From Streptomyces sp. RB17 (GTDB lineage Bacteria; Actinomycetota; Actinomycetes; Streptomycetales; Streptomycetaceae), in contig NZ_WEGL01000003.1 of NCBI RefSeq assembly GCF_009604455.1, positions 248,001 to 312,000 on the forward strand: a stretch of DNA of 64,000 nucleotides, in the 5' to 3' direction. Within the stretch, counting starts at the first letter, position 1; each line of letters starts with the position of its first letter. A model generated the notes under the pieces. It worked only from the letters and a program-made list of their open reading frames with translations, did not search any database and was not told the DNA's origin. The position numbers and the translations under genes are program-made. Positions 28,159 through 36,050 of the stretch are shown here, piece by piece.

Positions 28159-28928
28159 GGTCCCCACCACCCGAGCCGCTCCTTCTCGCACCACCCCACC
28201 CGCTTCCAGTCGAGGGCCCCCACCGTGCCCCGCCTAAGGAAACCGCAATACGCATATGCCCGAGCGTACGCCCAACCTTTACGCAGCGAACACGCCTTTT
28301 CACAAAGAGGTATGCAACCAGCCAGAACGCGGGGGGCGCACAGAAGCAAACGCGCCGTCGTGAGCGCCGCTGTCCCGAGTCGCGGGCATATCCGTGTGAC
28401 CCCAGTCCACCAGGGAAAACGGCCGAATCATGGCGCCCGGCTCACCGGAGGCCGGAGGCCGCACAGCCGGACATCCGCCGCCAAGGTGGTCCGAGGGTGT
28501 GCGCTACCTCACTCAGGGGGCGCACACCTGCCCGAGCACGGCGGCGCCCCCCGGTGGAGTGATGGGCAGATCCGTTCCAGGCCATCTGCCGATTGCCACT
28601 GGTCAGAAGGCCGCCCCTGCGGCCGGACCGGAACAAGTCTGCCAATCACCACGCTCGGCGACGGGCCGGCGGCCGCGGATCCGACGGCCCCGCACTTCCG
28701 GCCTCGCCGTCCCGCACCCGCGAACCCCGGCGGTCGGCACCCTGCGCCTGTACGACCCACCGCCCGCACCTACGGCCCGCGCCGAACCCGGGGGCCTCTC
28801 CCACCCAGGGCCCGTGCCGTACGGCCCGTCCGGCTACTCGCCCCCGCTCCGGACCGACCCCCGGCCCCTGGCCCCCGGGGCCCCCGGCCCCAGTCCCACC
28901 CCGGACCGGCCCCCGCCCCGAACCCTCC
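28159..28928. other. 770-nt region without a convincing gene
   Basis: The first part (28230-28330) is relatively AT-rich and includes minus-strand TTGTGA and TAAAGG 18 bp apart, a possible promoter for the SPOR and Nudix genes. The rest, especially 28780-28920, is strongly C-rich on the plus strand, a low-complexity skew that creates long spurious Pro-rich frames. No family resemblance was found. Confidence 0.5.
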
Positions 28929-29681
28929 TCACCGCACAGGCAAGTGATAAGCCACCCGATACCGATCCGCCGGAATCACCACGTCCGCCGTCTCCACCGG
29001 GCGGCCGGAGGCGTAGTACGTGCGCTGGACGACCACGACCACATGGCCGGGGACGCCGCCGAGCGCGTGGAGTTCCTCGGCGAGGCCGGGGCGGGCGCCG
29101 ACCTCCTCGGTGACGTTGTCCACGATGACGTCGATGGCGCGCATGCGCTCGACCACGCCCATGCCGCCGAGCGGCCCCTCCTCGGGCAGCATCACGGGGG
29201 TGCGGCCGGTGACGGCGAGGGGCTCCCAGGAGGTGGAGAGCATCATCGGCTCGCCGCCCTCCCGGAACAGGTACTTGGTGCGCATGACGCGTTCCCCGGC
29301 CTCGATGCCGAGCCGCGCGGCGATGGCGGCCCCGGCCTCGGCCTGTTCGCTGCTGGACTCCCAGGTGCCGCGCACCGAGGCGTCGGCCTGCTCCTGCCGG
29401 AAGGGGGTGGCGCCGCCGGACGGGCGGTATCCGGAGCGGGCCACGCGGCGGGGCACCGGGCGCTCGCGGACATACGTCCCCGAACCGGAGCGGCCCTCGA
29501 CCAGGCCCTCGGCCATCAGCACCTTGCGGGCCTCCAGCGCGACGGTGTCCGAGACGCCATACTCCTCGCGGATGCGGGCCTGGGAGGGCAGGCGGGTGTG
29601 GGGCGGCAGCGAACCGTCGACGATCTTCTTGCGGAGATCACCCGCGACACGCAGGTACGCCGGCTGCTCACCGAAAGTCAC
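28929..29681 (-). CDS. GntR-family transcriptional regulator (HutC/UTRA type)
   Basis: A 250-residue regulator. The N-terminal winged HTH (LRKKIVDGSLPPHTRLPSQA, then REEYGVSDTVALEARKVL) is followed by a UTRA ligand-binding domain (RTKYLFREGGEPMMLSTSWE and VVVVQRTYYASGRPVETADV). The GTG start has GGGAG 6 nt upstream. Effector unknown. Related proteins in Streptomyces include plasmid-transfer (KorSA) and metabolic repressors. Its own promoter region holds inverted repeats at 29719-29739. Confidence 0.9.
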   Translation of the reverse strand: MTFGEQPAYLRVAGDLRKKIVDGSLPPHTRLPSQARIREEYGVSDTVALEARKVLMAEGLVEGRSGSGTYVRERPVPRRVARSGYRPSGGATPFRQEQADASVRGTWESSSEQAEAGAAIAARLGIEAGERVMRTKYLFREGGEPMMLSTSWEPLAVTGRTPVMLPEEGPLGGMGVVERMRAIDVIVDNVTEEVGARPGLAEELHALGGVPGHVVVVVQRTYYASGRPVETADVVIPADRYRVAYHLPVR

Positions 29682-30046
29682 TGGCCGCTCCCATCAGGTT
29701 GTACAGACAGCAACAGCGTGGCAACCGTGGGTTGTGCCATGCAAGCGAAGGCCAGAGAATCACCCGATGTGATGACCTGGGGGATGGGAAGGCTTTACCC
29801 AGGCACTTTCTCCCTCATAGATGCGCTCACCCGGCGGTGCTCACACCTGTACGCCCCTGTGACCCCTGCGCGTGCGGGCAAGGTGGCCGATATGGCTCTT
29901 CCGGCTGGTGGGGGCCAGGAGGCGGGGCTGGGACACCGGTACCGTGCTCATGTGTCGAGCGGGGGCGGCGCGGGACCGGTGAACGGCCGGTGGCCGGGCC
30001 GACGTACGACGCGGTGAATGGCGATCGGGGCACGAACGGGGGCGGA
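29682..30046. other. Divergent intergenic region between gntR and serpin genes
   Basis: This 365-nt region contains the candidate GntR operator and presumably promoters in both directions. An open frame continuous with the serpin gene crosses it but is rich in Cys, Arg and Gly and not family-like. Confidence 0.45.
29719..29739. promoter_or_regulatory. Inverted repeat upstream of the gntR gene
   Basis: TGGCAACC-GTG-GGTTGTGCCA is an imperfect palindrome 38-58 bp before the GntR start codon. It is a candidate autoregulatory operator. A weaker GTTG/CAAC repeat lies just beside it at about 29698-29714. Confidence 0.4.
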
Positions 30047-31288
30047 ATGCGGGGGGACACCCAGACCCGGAGCCGGGTGGGCGGCGAGGTCGTCCGGGCG
30101 GTGAACGGGCTCACCCAGCGGTGGGCGGCGACGGCACGGAACGGCACGGTCACGTCGGCGGCCGGGGTCTGGCCCCTGCTGGCCTTCCTGGCCGACGGCG
30201 CCGCCGGCCCGGCGCGGGTGGAGCTGAGCGAGGCTCTCGGTCTGCCGGCGGATCAGGCGGCCGGTGCGGCGCGGGAGTTGCTGGCGGCGCTGCGGTCGGT
30301 GTCCGGGCTGGACGCGGCCCTCGGGCTGTGGACGCACCAGGCGCTCACCCTGCGGGAGGAGTGGCGGGGCGGGCTGCCGGCCGGAACGTACGGGGTGTTC
30401 GGGGACGACCTCGTCACCGCGCAGGAGCGGCTGGACGCCTGGGCGGCCGAGCGGACCGGCGGGCTGGTGGAGCGCATGCCGGTGACGCTGACCCGGGAGG
30501 CGCGGCTGGTGCTGGCCAGTGCCCTGGCGCTGCGCACCACCTGGCGGCAGCCGTTCACCGAGTTGCCGTTGCGGCCCGGCTCCGGCCCCTGGCAGGGCCG
30601 TACGCTGCGCGGACTGCACCGCCGTAGCGTCCGTCCGGACCGGGTGGGGGTGGCAGGCACCCCGGACGGCTTCGTCACGGCGCTGACGGTCCCCGGCGAC
30701 AACGGCATCGACGTCCATCTGGTGCTCGGCGAGGAGCACATGACCCCGGGGCAGGTGCTGACTGCGGGGGTGGGGATCGTGGCGCGGGCGCTGCCGCTGA
30801 CCGGGGGCGGCTCGCTGCCGCACGGGCACGTGGGGCCGGGCCTGTACGTGGAGCAGCAGCCCGCCGTCGAGCCGGAGCCGCTGATGCTGGATGTGCGGAC
30901 GGTGGCGTACGAGGTGCGCGCCGACCACGATCTGCTCGCCCTGGCGGGGCTGTTCGGCCTGACGGCGGCGACGGACGACCGGGTCGGGCACTTCCCGGGC
31001 GTCAGCGACCATCCGCTGGCCGTCGGTGAGGCCCGCCAGTCGGCGGTGGCCCAGTTCGGTGCGCTCGGCTTCCGCGCGGCGGCGGTGACGGCGATCGCGC
31101 AGAGGTACGGCAGCGCCCCGCCCCGGTACCGCTACGAGTCCACGGTCGTCCGCGCCGTCTTCGACCGCCCCTTCGGCTTCCTCGCCGTCGACCGCGAGTC
31201 CCGGCTGGTGCTGGTGGCGGGCTGGGTGACGGATCCGGCGCCACATCCCGTCAGGAACGTCCCGGGCGCTGTTCCTCCAGGACTCTGA
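30047..31288 (+). CDS. Serpin family protein
   Basis: About 413 residues, near the usual serpin length. The N-terminal helices (LTQRWAATARNGTVTSAAGV, then WPLLAFLADGAAGPARVELS) match the start of serpins. The reactive-centre hinge region is in AVAQFGALGFRAAAVTAIAQ and the shutter/C-terminal signature in FDRPFGFLAVDRESRLVLVAGWV. There is no signal peptide, so it may act in the cytoplasm or be released by lysis. The ATG at 30047 is the first that keeps only family-like sequence. Whether it inhibits proteases is unknown. The hinge is Ala-rich, as expected for inhibitory serpins. Confidence 0.8.
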   Translation: MRGDTQTRSRVGGEVVRAVNGLTQRWAATARNGTVTSAAGVWPLLAFLADGAAGPARVELSEALGLPADQAAGAARELLAALRSVSGLDAALGLWTHQALTLREEWRGGLPAGTYGVFGDDLVTAQERLDAWAAERTGGLVERMPVTLTREARLVLASALALRTTWRQPFTELPLRPGSGPWQGRTLRGLHRRSVRPDRVGVAGTPDGFVTALTVPGDNGIDVHLVLGEEHMTPGQVLTAGVGIVARALPLTGGGSLPHGHVGPGLYVEQQPAVEPEPLMLDVRTVAYEVRADHDLLALAGLFGLTAATDDRVGHFPGVSDHPLAVGEARQSAVAQFGALGFRAAAVTAIAQRYGSAPPRYRYESTVVRAVFDRPFGFLAVDRESRLVLVAGWVTDPAPHPVRNVPGAVPPGL

Positions 31289-31522
31289 CACAGCGGACGG
31301 GCAACCCGGCCCGGGCCTCGCGCTCGGCGTCGGTGAACTCGGCGGCGAGGGCCCGCCGGGTCTCCAGGACGGTTCTGCCGGCTCAGCCCCGACACCCTCC
31401 TGGTCGTCCGCCCTCCCCGGCCAACTGGCGTCAGGAGCAACTGAGTTGGCACTCTACCCGCTCCTGCGACCACACCGCTACGCTGAGCGACGTGACATCG
31501 TTGGTCCGCCGGAGGTGAGCAG

Positions 31523-32731
31523 TTGGGCACGACAGCGCATGGCGGCAGCAACGCGCCACGGAAGGCTGCGCTATTCGTTGACTTCGACAACATCTATCTC
31601 GGCCTGCGCAAGTTCGCCACGGAAGCCGCCGAAGCCTTCGCGACGCGCCCGGCCCAGTGGATGAACTGGCTGGAGACGGGCAGCCATACGGCGACCGCTC
31701 CTCCCGGGAACCACGCCCGTCGGTTCCTCGTGCGGAACGTCTATCTCAACCCCGGACCCTTCAGCCAGTACCGCGCTGTCTTCCAGACCCGGTACGACGA
31801 GTTCGTCATCATGTCGGCCGATGCCGACTTCACCCCCGTGCTCCGGCGGCTGCGCGCACAGGACCGGTGGACGACGGTCGTGACGGCGGGACTGAGCGCC
31901 CCTGCCCTGGGCGCGAACTGCGACACGCTGGTGACACCCGAACAGCTCGTCGCGGCCGTCCTCGGAGAAACCCTCGAATCTGCCGATACGTCACTGGACT
32001 ACGTCCCCGCTCCCCAGCGGGCTCCCTCCTCGCCGGCCCGCGAGTTCACCGGCGAGCGGGCACCGGCCGGCCAGCCGAGCGGCGACGTCGACGCCGTCGC
32101 CGTGGCGATCCGCGATGCCGTCCGAGGCACCCATCGCCCCCTCGCGGCGGCGACCGCGGCACAGGCAGCACTCACCGTGGACCCGGAGATCAAGACATCC
32201 GGCTGGTACGGCGCGGGATCGTTCCGCGCCTTCGTCGAACGCCACCTGCACGATCTGCGATACGAGCCCGCGGGAGCCGGCTACGTCTTCGATCCGGCGC
32301 GCCACTCGCCGGACGGCGTACCGAGCGACGAACGGATCGAGCCCGACCCGTACCTTCAGCGGGTCCGCACCGTGACGACCGTGACCGGCGTACCCGCGCT
32401 GCCGTCACAGGCATACGGCACCCTCTTCCGCGCCCTCACCCGGGATCTGCAGGAGCATCCGTTCCACCTCACCAAGACGTCCAAGCGGGTGCGCGACCAG
32501 ACGGACCTGCAGGGCACCCCGGTCCCGCGCAACGCCATCAGCTTCGTCATCAAGGGGCTCACCTACGCCAAGCAGAACCTGACGGATTCCGCCACCGCCG
32601 AATCCCTGGCCCACGCCTGGGCCGACAACATCTACACCCTGTGCGCGAACGAACAGATGCCCCTCACGGACGACGACCGAGAGGCGATCCGGGCGTGGGT
32701 GACCGGCAACGTCGGGCCCGAGGGCACGTGA
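31523..32731 (+). CDS. NYN-domain (LabA-like PIN) protein with OST-HTH/LOTUS repeats; NYN domain appears internally shortened
   Basis: A 402-residue protein. The NYN fold begins at KAALFVDFDNIYLGLRKFA and ends with EFVIMSADADFTPVLRRLRA and TLVTPEQLVAAVLGE. The middle of the domain, which in relatives carries VVDCP and an ADI motif with a catalytic Asp, seems to be missing: YLNPGPFSQYRAVFQ runs directly into TRYDEF. Two LOTUS-like RNA-binding regions follow (about 175-245 and 280-395). LabA-like proteins are presumed RNases or RNA-binding proteins. Here nuclease activity is doubtful. It ends at a bidirectional terminator. Confidence 0.75.
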   Translation: MGTTAHGGSNAPRKAALFVDFDNIYLGLRKFATEAAEAFATRPAQWMNWLETGSHTATAPPGNHARRFLVRNVYLNPGPFSQYRAVFQTRYDEFVIMSADADFTPVLRRLRAQDRWTTVVTAGLSAPALGANCDTLVTPEQLVAAVLGETLESADTSLDYVPAPQRAPSSPAREFTGERAPAGQPSGDVDAVAVAIRDAVRGTHRPLAAATAAQAALTVDPEIKTSGWYGAGSFRAFVERHLHDLRYEPAGAGYVFDPARHSPDGVPSDERIEPDPYLQRVRTVTTVTGVPALPSQAYGTLFRALTRDLQEHPFHLTKTSKRVRDQTDLQGTPVPRNAISFVIKGLTYAKQNLTDSATAESLAHAWADNIYTLCANEQMPLTDDDREAIRAWVTGNVGPEGT

Positions 32732-32754
32732 CGAGGATCCGACGCGGGATCGGG

Positions 32755-32788
32755 AAAGGGGCCGGGCTCCGGGGAGCCCGGCCCCTTT
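32755..32788. terminator. Bidirectional terminator at the edge of the biosynthetic cluster
   Basis: A 16-bp stem, AAAGGGGCCGGGCTCC against its complement with a very short loop, lies between two convergent genes. A-rich and T-rich flanks serve both directions. It ends the long biosynthetic operon on the minus strand. Confidence 0.85.
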
Positions 32789-32806
32789 GTACGGGGGCGC
32801 GGCGGC

Positions 32807-34606
32807 TCAGTCCTCCTTGTAGTACCAGTTCTCCGGCGCGATCATCCCGAAGGGGTTGACCGGACCGAAGCCGCCGATCTTGCGCGAGACCTCGAAGAGC
32901 CGGATCGGGAAGTTCGGGGTGAAGATCACCGGAACCTGTTCGGCGATGTAGTCCTGGTAGTCGTACAGCGCCTGCAGGTCGTCCGTGGTCACCGAGCGCT
33001 CGATGAGCTCGTCGGCGCGCTCGTCCGTCCAGTGGCCGAAGTTGCCGCCCGCGTCGGTCTTGAAGAGGATCTCGCCGCTGGGGTGGTGGTACACCCAGCC
33101 GCCGTTCCAGCAGCAGATCTCCCACAGGCACGGGGAGTCCGGTCCGGGCACGCACGGTGCGTCCTCCGCGACCAGGACCGAGCCGTAGACCTCCTCGAGG
33201 CGGAGTTCGATGCCGGCCTTGGCCGCGTCCTCCTTGTACTGGCGCATCAACGCGGTGAGCGAGGGTCGGCCTTCGACGTAGCGGATGAGGACACTGAGAC
33301 GGTGGCCCTCCGGGATGCCCTCGCCCGCCTCGCCGGGTCCGGTGCCGGGCCGGACGCACACAGCCGGGGTGACGCCGGTGTCCCAGCCGTTCTCCTCCAG
33401 CAGCCGCTTGGCCCGTGCGGGGTCGAACCGCAGGGGGCCGTTTCCGTCGCGCAGGGCCGGCGATTCCACGCCGGTGTCCGGGTAGCGCGGCACGGGGCCG
33501 TCCTGCCGGTAGGCGTAGCCCTGGTAGATGTCGCGGAGCGCGCCGTCCTGGTCCAGGCTCAGCTGGAGCGCCTGCCGCAGGTAGGTCTGGGCGAACAGCT
33601 TGCCGGTGACGGTCGGGTTGTTGAAGTTGAGCGACATGTACCGGATGCAGTACGCGGTCTGCGGGACGAGCTGATAGGTGTCGGCCAGCGGGTTCGGGCC
33701 GCCCGTGGTCGGGTCGTCGGTGCCTCCGGAGGCGAAGCTCAGCGGCAGGTAGCCGACCTGGACGGCGTCCGGGTCGCCGCGCAGGAGTTCGTACTGCTCC
33801 TCGTCGGACATGGTCGGGATCTGCCGGAACTCGTCCAGGTAGGGCTTGTTGGGACCGGAGTAGTGCTCGTTCGGGACGAAGGTGACGATGCCTTCGAGGG
33901 TGTAGCTCTTCAGCCTCCAGGGGCCGCTGACCACGCTCCAGACCGGGCTGTCCGCCCACCGGGTGCGGTGTTCGTTGCCCTCGTCGCAGATGTCGCCCTG
34001 CTCGGCCATCAGATAGTCGTAGACGGCCTCGACGTCGTCCAGCCCGCCGGAGGCGTCGGCCGGGCCGTCCGCGGTCCGGTCCCAGGCCTTGGGCAGTGGG
34101 GTGATGGTGCTGAGCTGGTTCTTGAGCACCCACTCCTTGGAATAGACCTTGTCGAAGGTGAAGTAGACCTCGTCCTCGGCGGACTTGCCGTAGTCGGTGA
34201 GGTTGTCGGGGAAGTAGCCGGGCACGTACTCGCCGTAGAACTCGCCCTTGACGGCCATGAGGTTGACCCAGAACAGCACGTTGTCGGCGCACAGGCTCTC
34301 GCCGTTGGACCACTTCCAGGGTTTGATCTTCACGTGGACGGTCAGGCCGTCCTCCGACCACCGCGGCGGCTCGCCGATGCTGAGGTCGTAGTTGATGTCC
34401 GGAGTGCCGTCCGCGCCGAAGTAGTAGAGCGTGCGGTACATCAGGGCCTGGAATTCCAGGATGTTGCGTGTGCCCATGCGCTCGGCCGGGGTGAACGGGA
34501 AGATCACGGCGGGCGGGAAGCCGGGGGCGCAGGCCCAGGTGACGACGCCGCCCTTGCGGGGTGTGCCGGCGGTGATGTCGACGGGCGGGGTGAGTGCGGT
34601 GGTCAC
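32807..34606 (-). CDS. Peptide-binding (SBP_bac_5) family protein without signal peptide
   Basis: A 599-residue OppA-like protein: KGGVVTWACAPGFPPAVIFP at the start of the binding domain, WSEDGLTVHVKIKPWKWSNG with typical Trp spacing, and FDPARAKRLLEENGWDTG near the end. Unlike the other two binding proteins in the window it has no signal sequence or lipobox. The GTG at 34606 overlaps the preceding stop (GTGA), so no longer N-terminus is likely. No permease or ATPase lies in the cluster. It may bind a pathway intermediate in the cytoplasm or be exported in some other way. It is the last gene of the biosynthetic operon. Confidence 0.75.
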   Translation of the reverse strand: MTTALTPPVDITAGTPRKGGVVTWACAPGFPPAVIFPFTPAERMGTRNILEFQALMYRTLYYFGADGTPDINYDLSIGEPPRWSEDGLTVHVKIKPWKWSNGESLCADNVLFWVNLMAVKGEFYGEYVPGYFPDNLTDYGKSAEDEVYFTFDKVYSKEWVLKNQLSTITPLPKAWDRTADGPADASGGLDDVEAVYDYLMAEQGDICDEGNEHRTRWADSPVWSVVSGPWRLKSYTLEGIVTFVPNEHYSGPNKPYLDEFRQIPTMSDEEQYELLRGDPDAVQVGYLPLSFASGGTDDPTTGGPNPLADTYQLVPQTAYCIRYMSLNFNNPTVTGKLFAQTYLRQALQLSLDQDGALRDIYQGYAYRQDGPVPRYPDTGVESPALRDGNGPLRFDPARAKRLLEENGWDTGVTPAVCVRPGTGPGEAGEGIPEGHRLSVLIRYVEGRPSLTALMRQYKEDAAKAGIELRLEEVYGSVLVAEDAPCVPGPDSPCLWEICCWNGGWVYHHPSGEILFKTDAGGNFGHWTDERADELIERSVTTDDLQALYDYQDYIAEQVPVIFTPNFPIRLFEVSRKIGGFGPVNPFGMIAPENWYYKED

Positions 34607-35061
34607 GGTGTGTTCTCTCCGGTCGAGGCGCCCGGGGCGGGCGCGGGGGCGGATCCCGTCGATCCGGGATCCGCGGAATCGGATGGGCCGGGCCCGTGTG
34701 CGTGGGGACCGGGGCCGGCTTGGGCGCCGGGGAGTTCCTCCAAGTACGACACGCCGCTCGCGGCGTGCTTCCCGTACCGCTGCCAGGTCTCCGTGAGCCG
34801 GATCCGCCCGTCGTCGAGGACCTCGGGGACGCTGCGGCAGCTGCCCGCGACGACCCGGCCGTCGGTGAGGACGACTCCGTAGACGAAGTCCAGTCCCCCG
34901 TCCTCGGCGACGGTGCCGGTCAGGGTGCCCCGGCGGGCGTCGCCGCCGGAGAACTCCCCCCACAGCAGGTCGTCCCGCTGGTGGTAGACCGCCTGCCGGG
35001 CCGCCTCGTGCTCGTCCGTGCCGACGGGGCGGAACCGGCGTCCGTCGTAGTCGATGGCCAC
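34603..35061 (-). CDS. Small protein of the family often annotated 'N-acetylglutamate synthase', with Pro/Ala tail
   Basis: A 152-residue protein. Residues 1-105 (IDYDGRRFRPVG, YHQRDDLLWGEFSGGDARRG, GSCRSVPEVLDDGRIRLTET) match short beta-rich proteins commonly but doubtfully annotated as N-acetylglutamate synthase. They lack a GNAT fold. The C-terminal 40 residues are Pro/Ala/Gly/Ser low complexity. The GTG at 35061 has GAGGGG 7 nt upstream and begins 5 nt after the amidinohydrolase stop. Its stop overlaps the binding-protein start, so the three genes are coupled. Confidence 0.65.
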   Translation of the reverse strand: MAIDYDGRRFRPVGTDEHEAARQAVYHQRDDLLWGEFSGGDARRGTLTGTVAEDGGLDFVYGVVLTDGRVVAGSCRSVPEVLDDGRIRLTETWQRYGKHAASGVSYLEELPGAQAGPGPHAHGPGPSDSADPGSTGSAPAPAPGASTGENTP

Positions 35062-35065
35062 CGCG

Positions 35066-35902
35066 TCACCCCTCGGTGGAGCCGGCGCCACCGCGGAGCT
35101 CCAGCGTGCAGCACTTCGCGCTGCCGCCGGACTTGAGGAGCTCGGTGAGCTCGACTCCGATCGGGTGGAAGCCGCGGTCGCGGAGCTTGTCGGCGAGCTC
35201 GGTGGCCTGGGCGGCCATCACGACGTTCCGGCCGTCGGAGACCGCGTTGAGGCCGAAGACCTCGGCGTCGTGGTCGGTGGCGATGACGGCGTCGGGGTAG
35301 AGCTGCTCCAGGCGTCGGCGGCTGCCCTCCGAGAAGGCGGCCGGGTAGTACATGATCTCGTCGTCGTCCAGGACGGCGAGCGCGGTGTCCAGGTGGTAGA
35401 AGCGCGGATCGACCAGGGTCAGGCCGACGACCTCGCGGCCGAAGACCTCCTCCGCCTCCACGTGGGATCGCAGGGCGGTGCGGAAGCCGGTGCCGGCGAG
35501 CACCCGGGTGCCGGTGAACAGGTAGTCGCCCTCGCCCTCGTTGACGTGTTCGGCGTCGTGCACCCGGTAGCCGCGCTCGGCGAGCCAGTCGCGGTACGCC
35601 GGTCCCTCGGCGGCGCGCTGCTCGTAGCGGAACTTGGCGGAGAGCACGGTGCCGTCGATGACGGTGGCGCCGTTGGCGGCGAAGACCATGTCGGGCAGGC
35701 CCTCGACGGGGTCGATCAGCTGCACGTCGTGGCCCAGGCCGGTGAGGATGCCGTGCAGCTCGTTCCACTGGATCAGCGCGAGCTCGGTCGCGGTGGGCTT
35801 CTCCGGACGCATCCACGGGTTGATCGAGTAGGTGACGTCGAAGTGGGTGGGGCGGCACATCAGGTAGGTGCGGGTGCGGGCGGTGCGCGTGGTGGCGGAC
35901 AT
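35066..35902 (-). CDS. Dimethylargininase (DDAH)/amidinohydrolase-like enzyme
   Basis: A 278-residue protein of the guanidine-modifying superfamily. MCRPTHFDVTYSINPWM is at the N-terminus, DMVFAANGATVIDG and EGEGDYLFTG supply the acidic residues, RFYHLDTALAVLDDD holds the catalytic His, and SAKCCTLELRGG the catalytic Cys. It could hydrolyse N-methylated or unmodified arginine to citrulline, or act on a guanidino group of a pathway intermediate. Orthologues also occur outside gene clusters, so its role here is inferred from its place in the operon. The ATG at 35902 follows AGAAGGG. Confidence 0.85.
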   Translation of the reverse strand: MSATTRTARTRTYLMCRPTHFDVTYSINPWMRPEKPTATELALIQWNELHGILTGLGHDVQLIDPVEGLPDMVFAANGATVIDGTVLSAKFRYEQRAAEGPAYRDWLAERGYRVHDAEHVNEGEGDYLFTGTRVLAGTGFRTALRSHVEAEEVFGREVVGLTLVDPRFYHLDTALAVLDDDEIMYYPAAFSEGSRRRLEQLYPDAVIATDHDAEVFGLNAVSDGRNVVMAAQATELADKLRDRGFHPIGVELTELLKSGGSAKCCTLELRGGAGSTEG

Positions 35903-36050
35903 GGATGACCCTTCTGGGGACGTGTGTGACGGATGGTCGGGGTGAGGCCGGGCGGTCCGGGTGGGAGGCACCTCGGCACCGGCGGGGCGGCCGGGTTCCG
36001 GCCGCCGCGCCGGCGGTGATTCCTGTGGAGCGCTTGTCGCGAGTGGTGCG

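Noticed and set aside
28430..29113. A Pro/Arg-rich plus-strand frame in the 28-29 kb gap.
   Set aside because: It comes from C-rich skewed DNA, lacks a ribosome site and runs into the GntR gene on the other strand.
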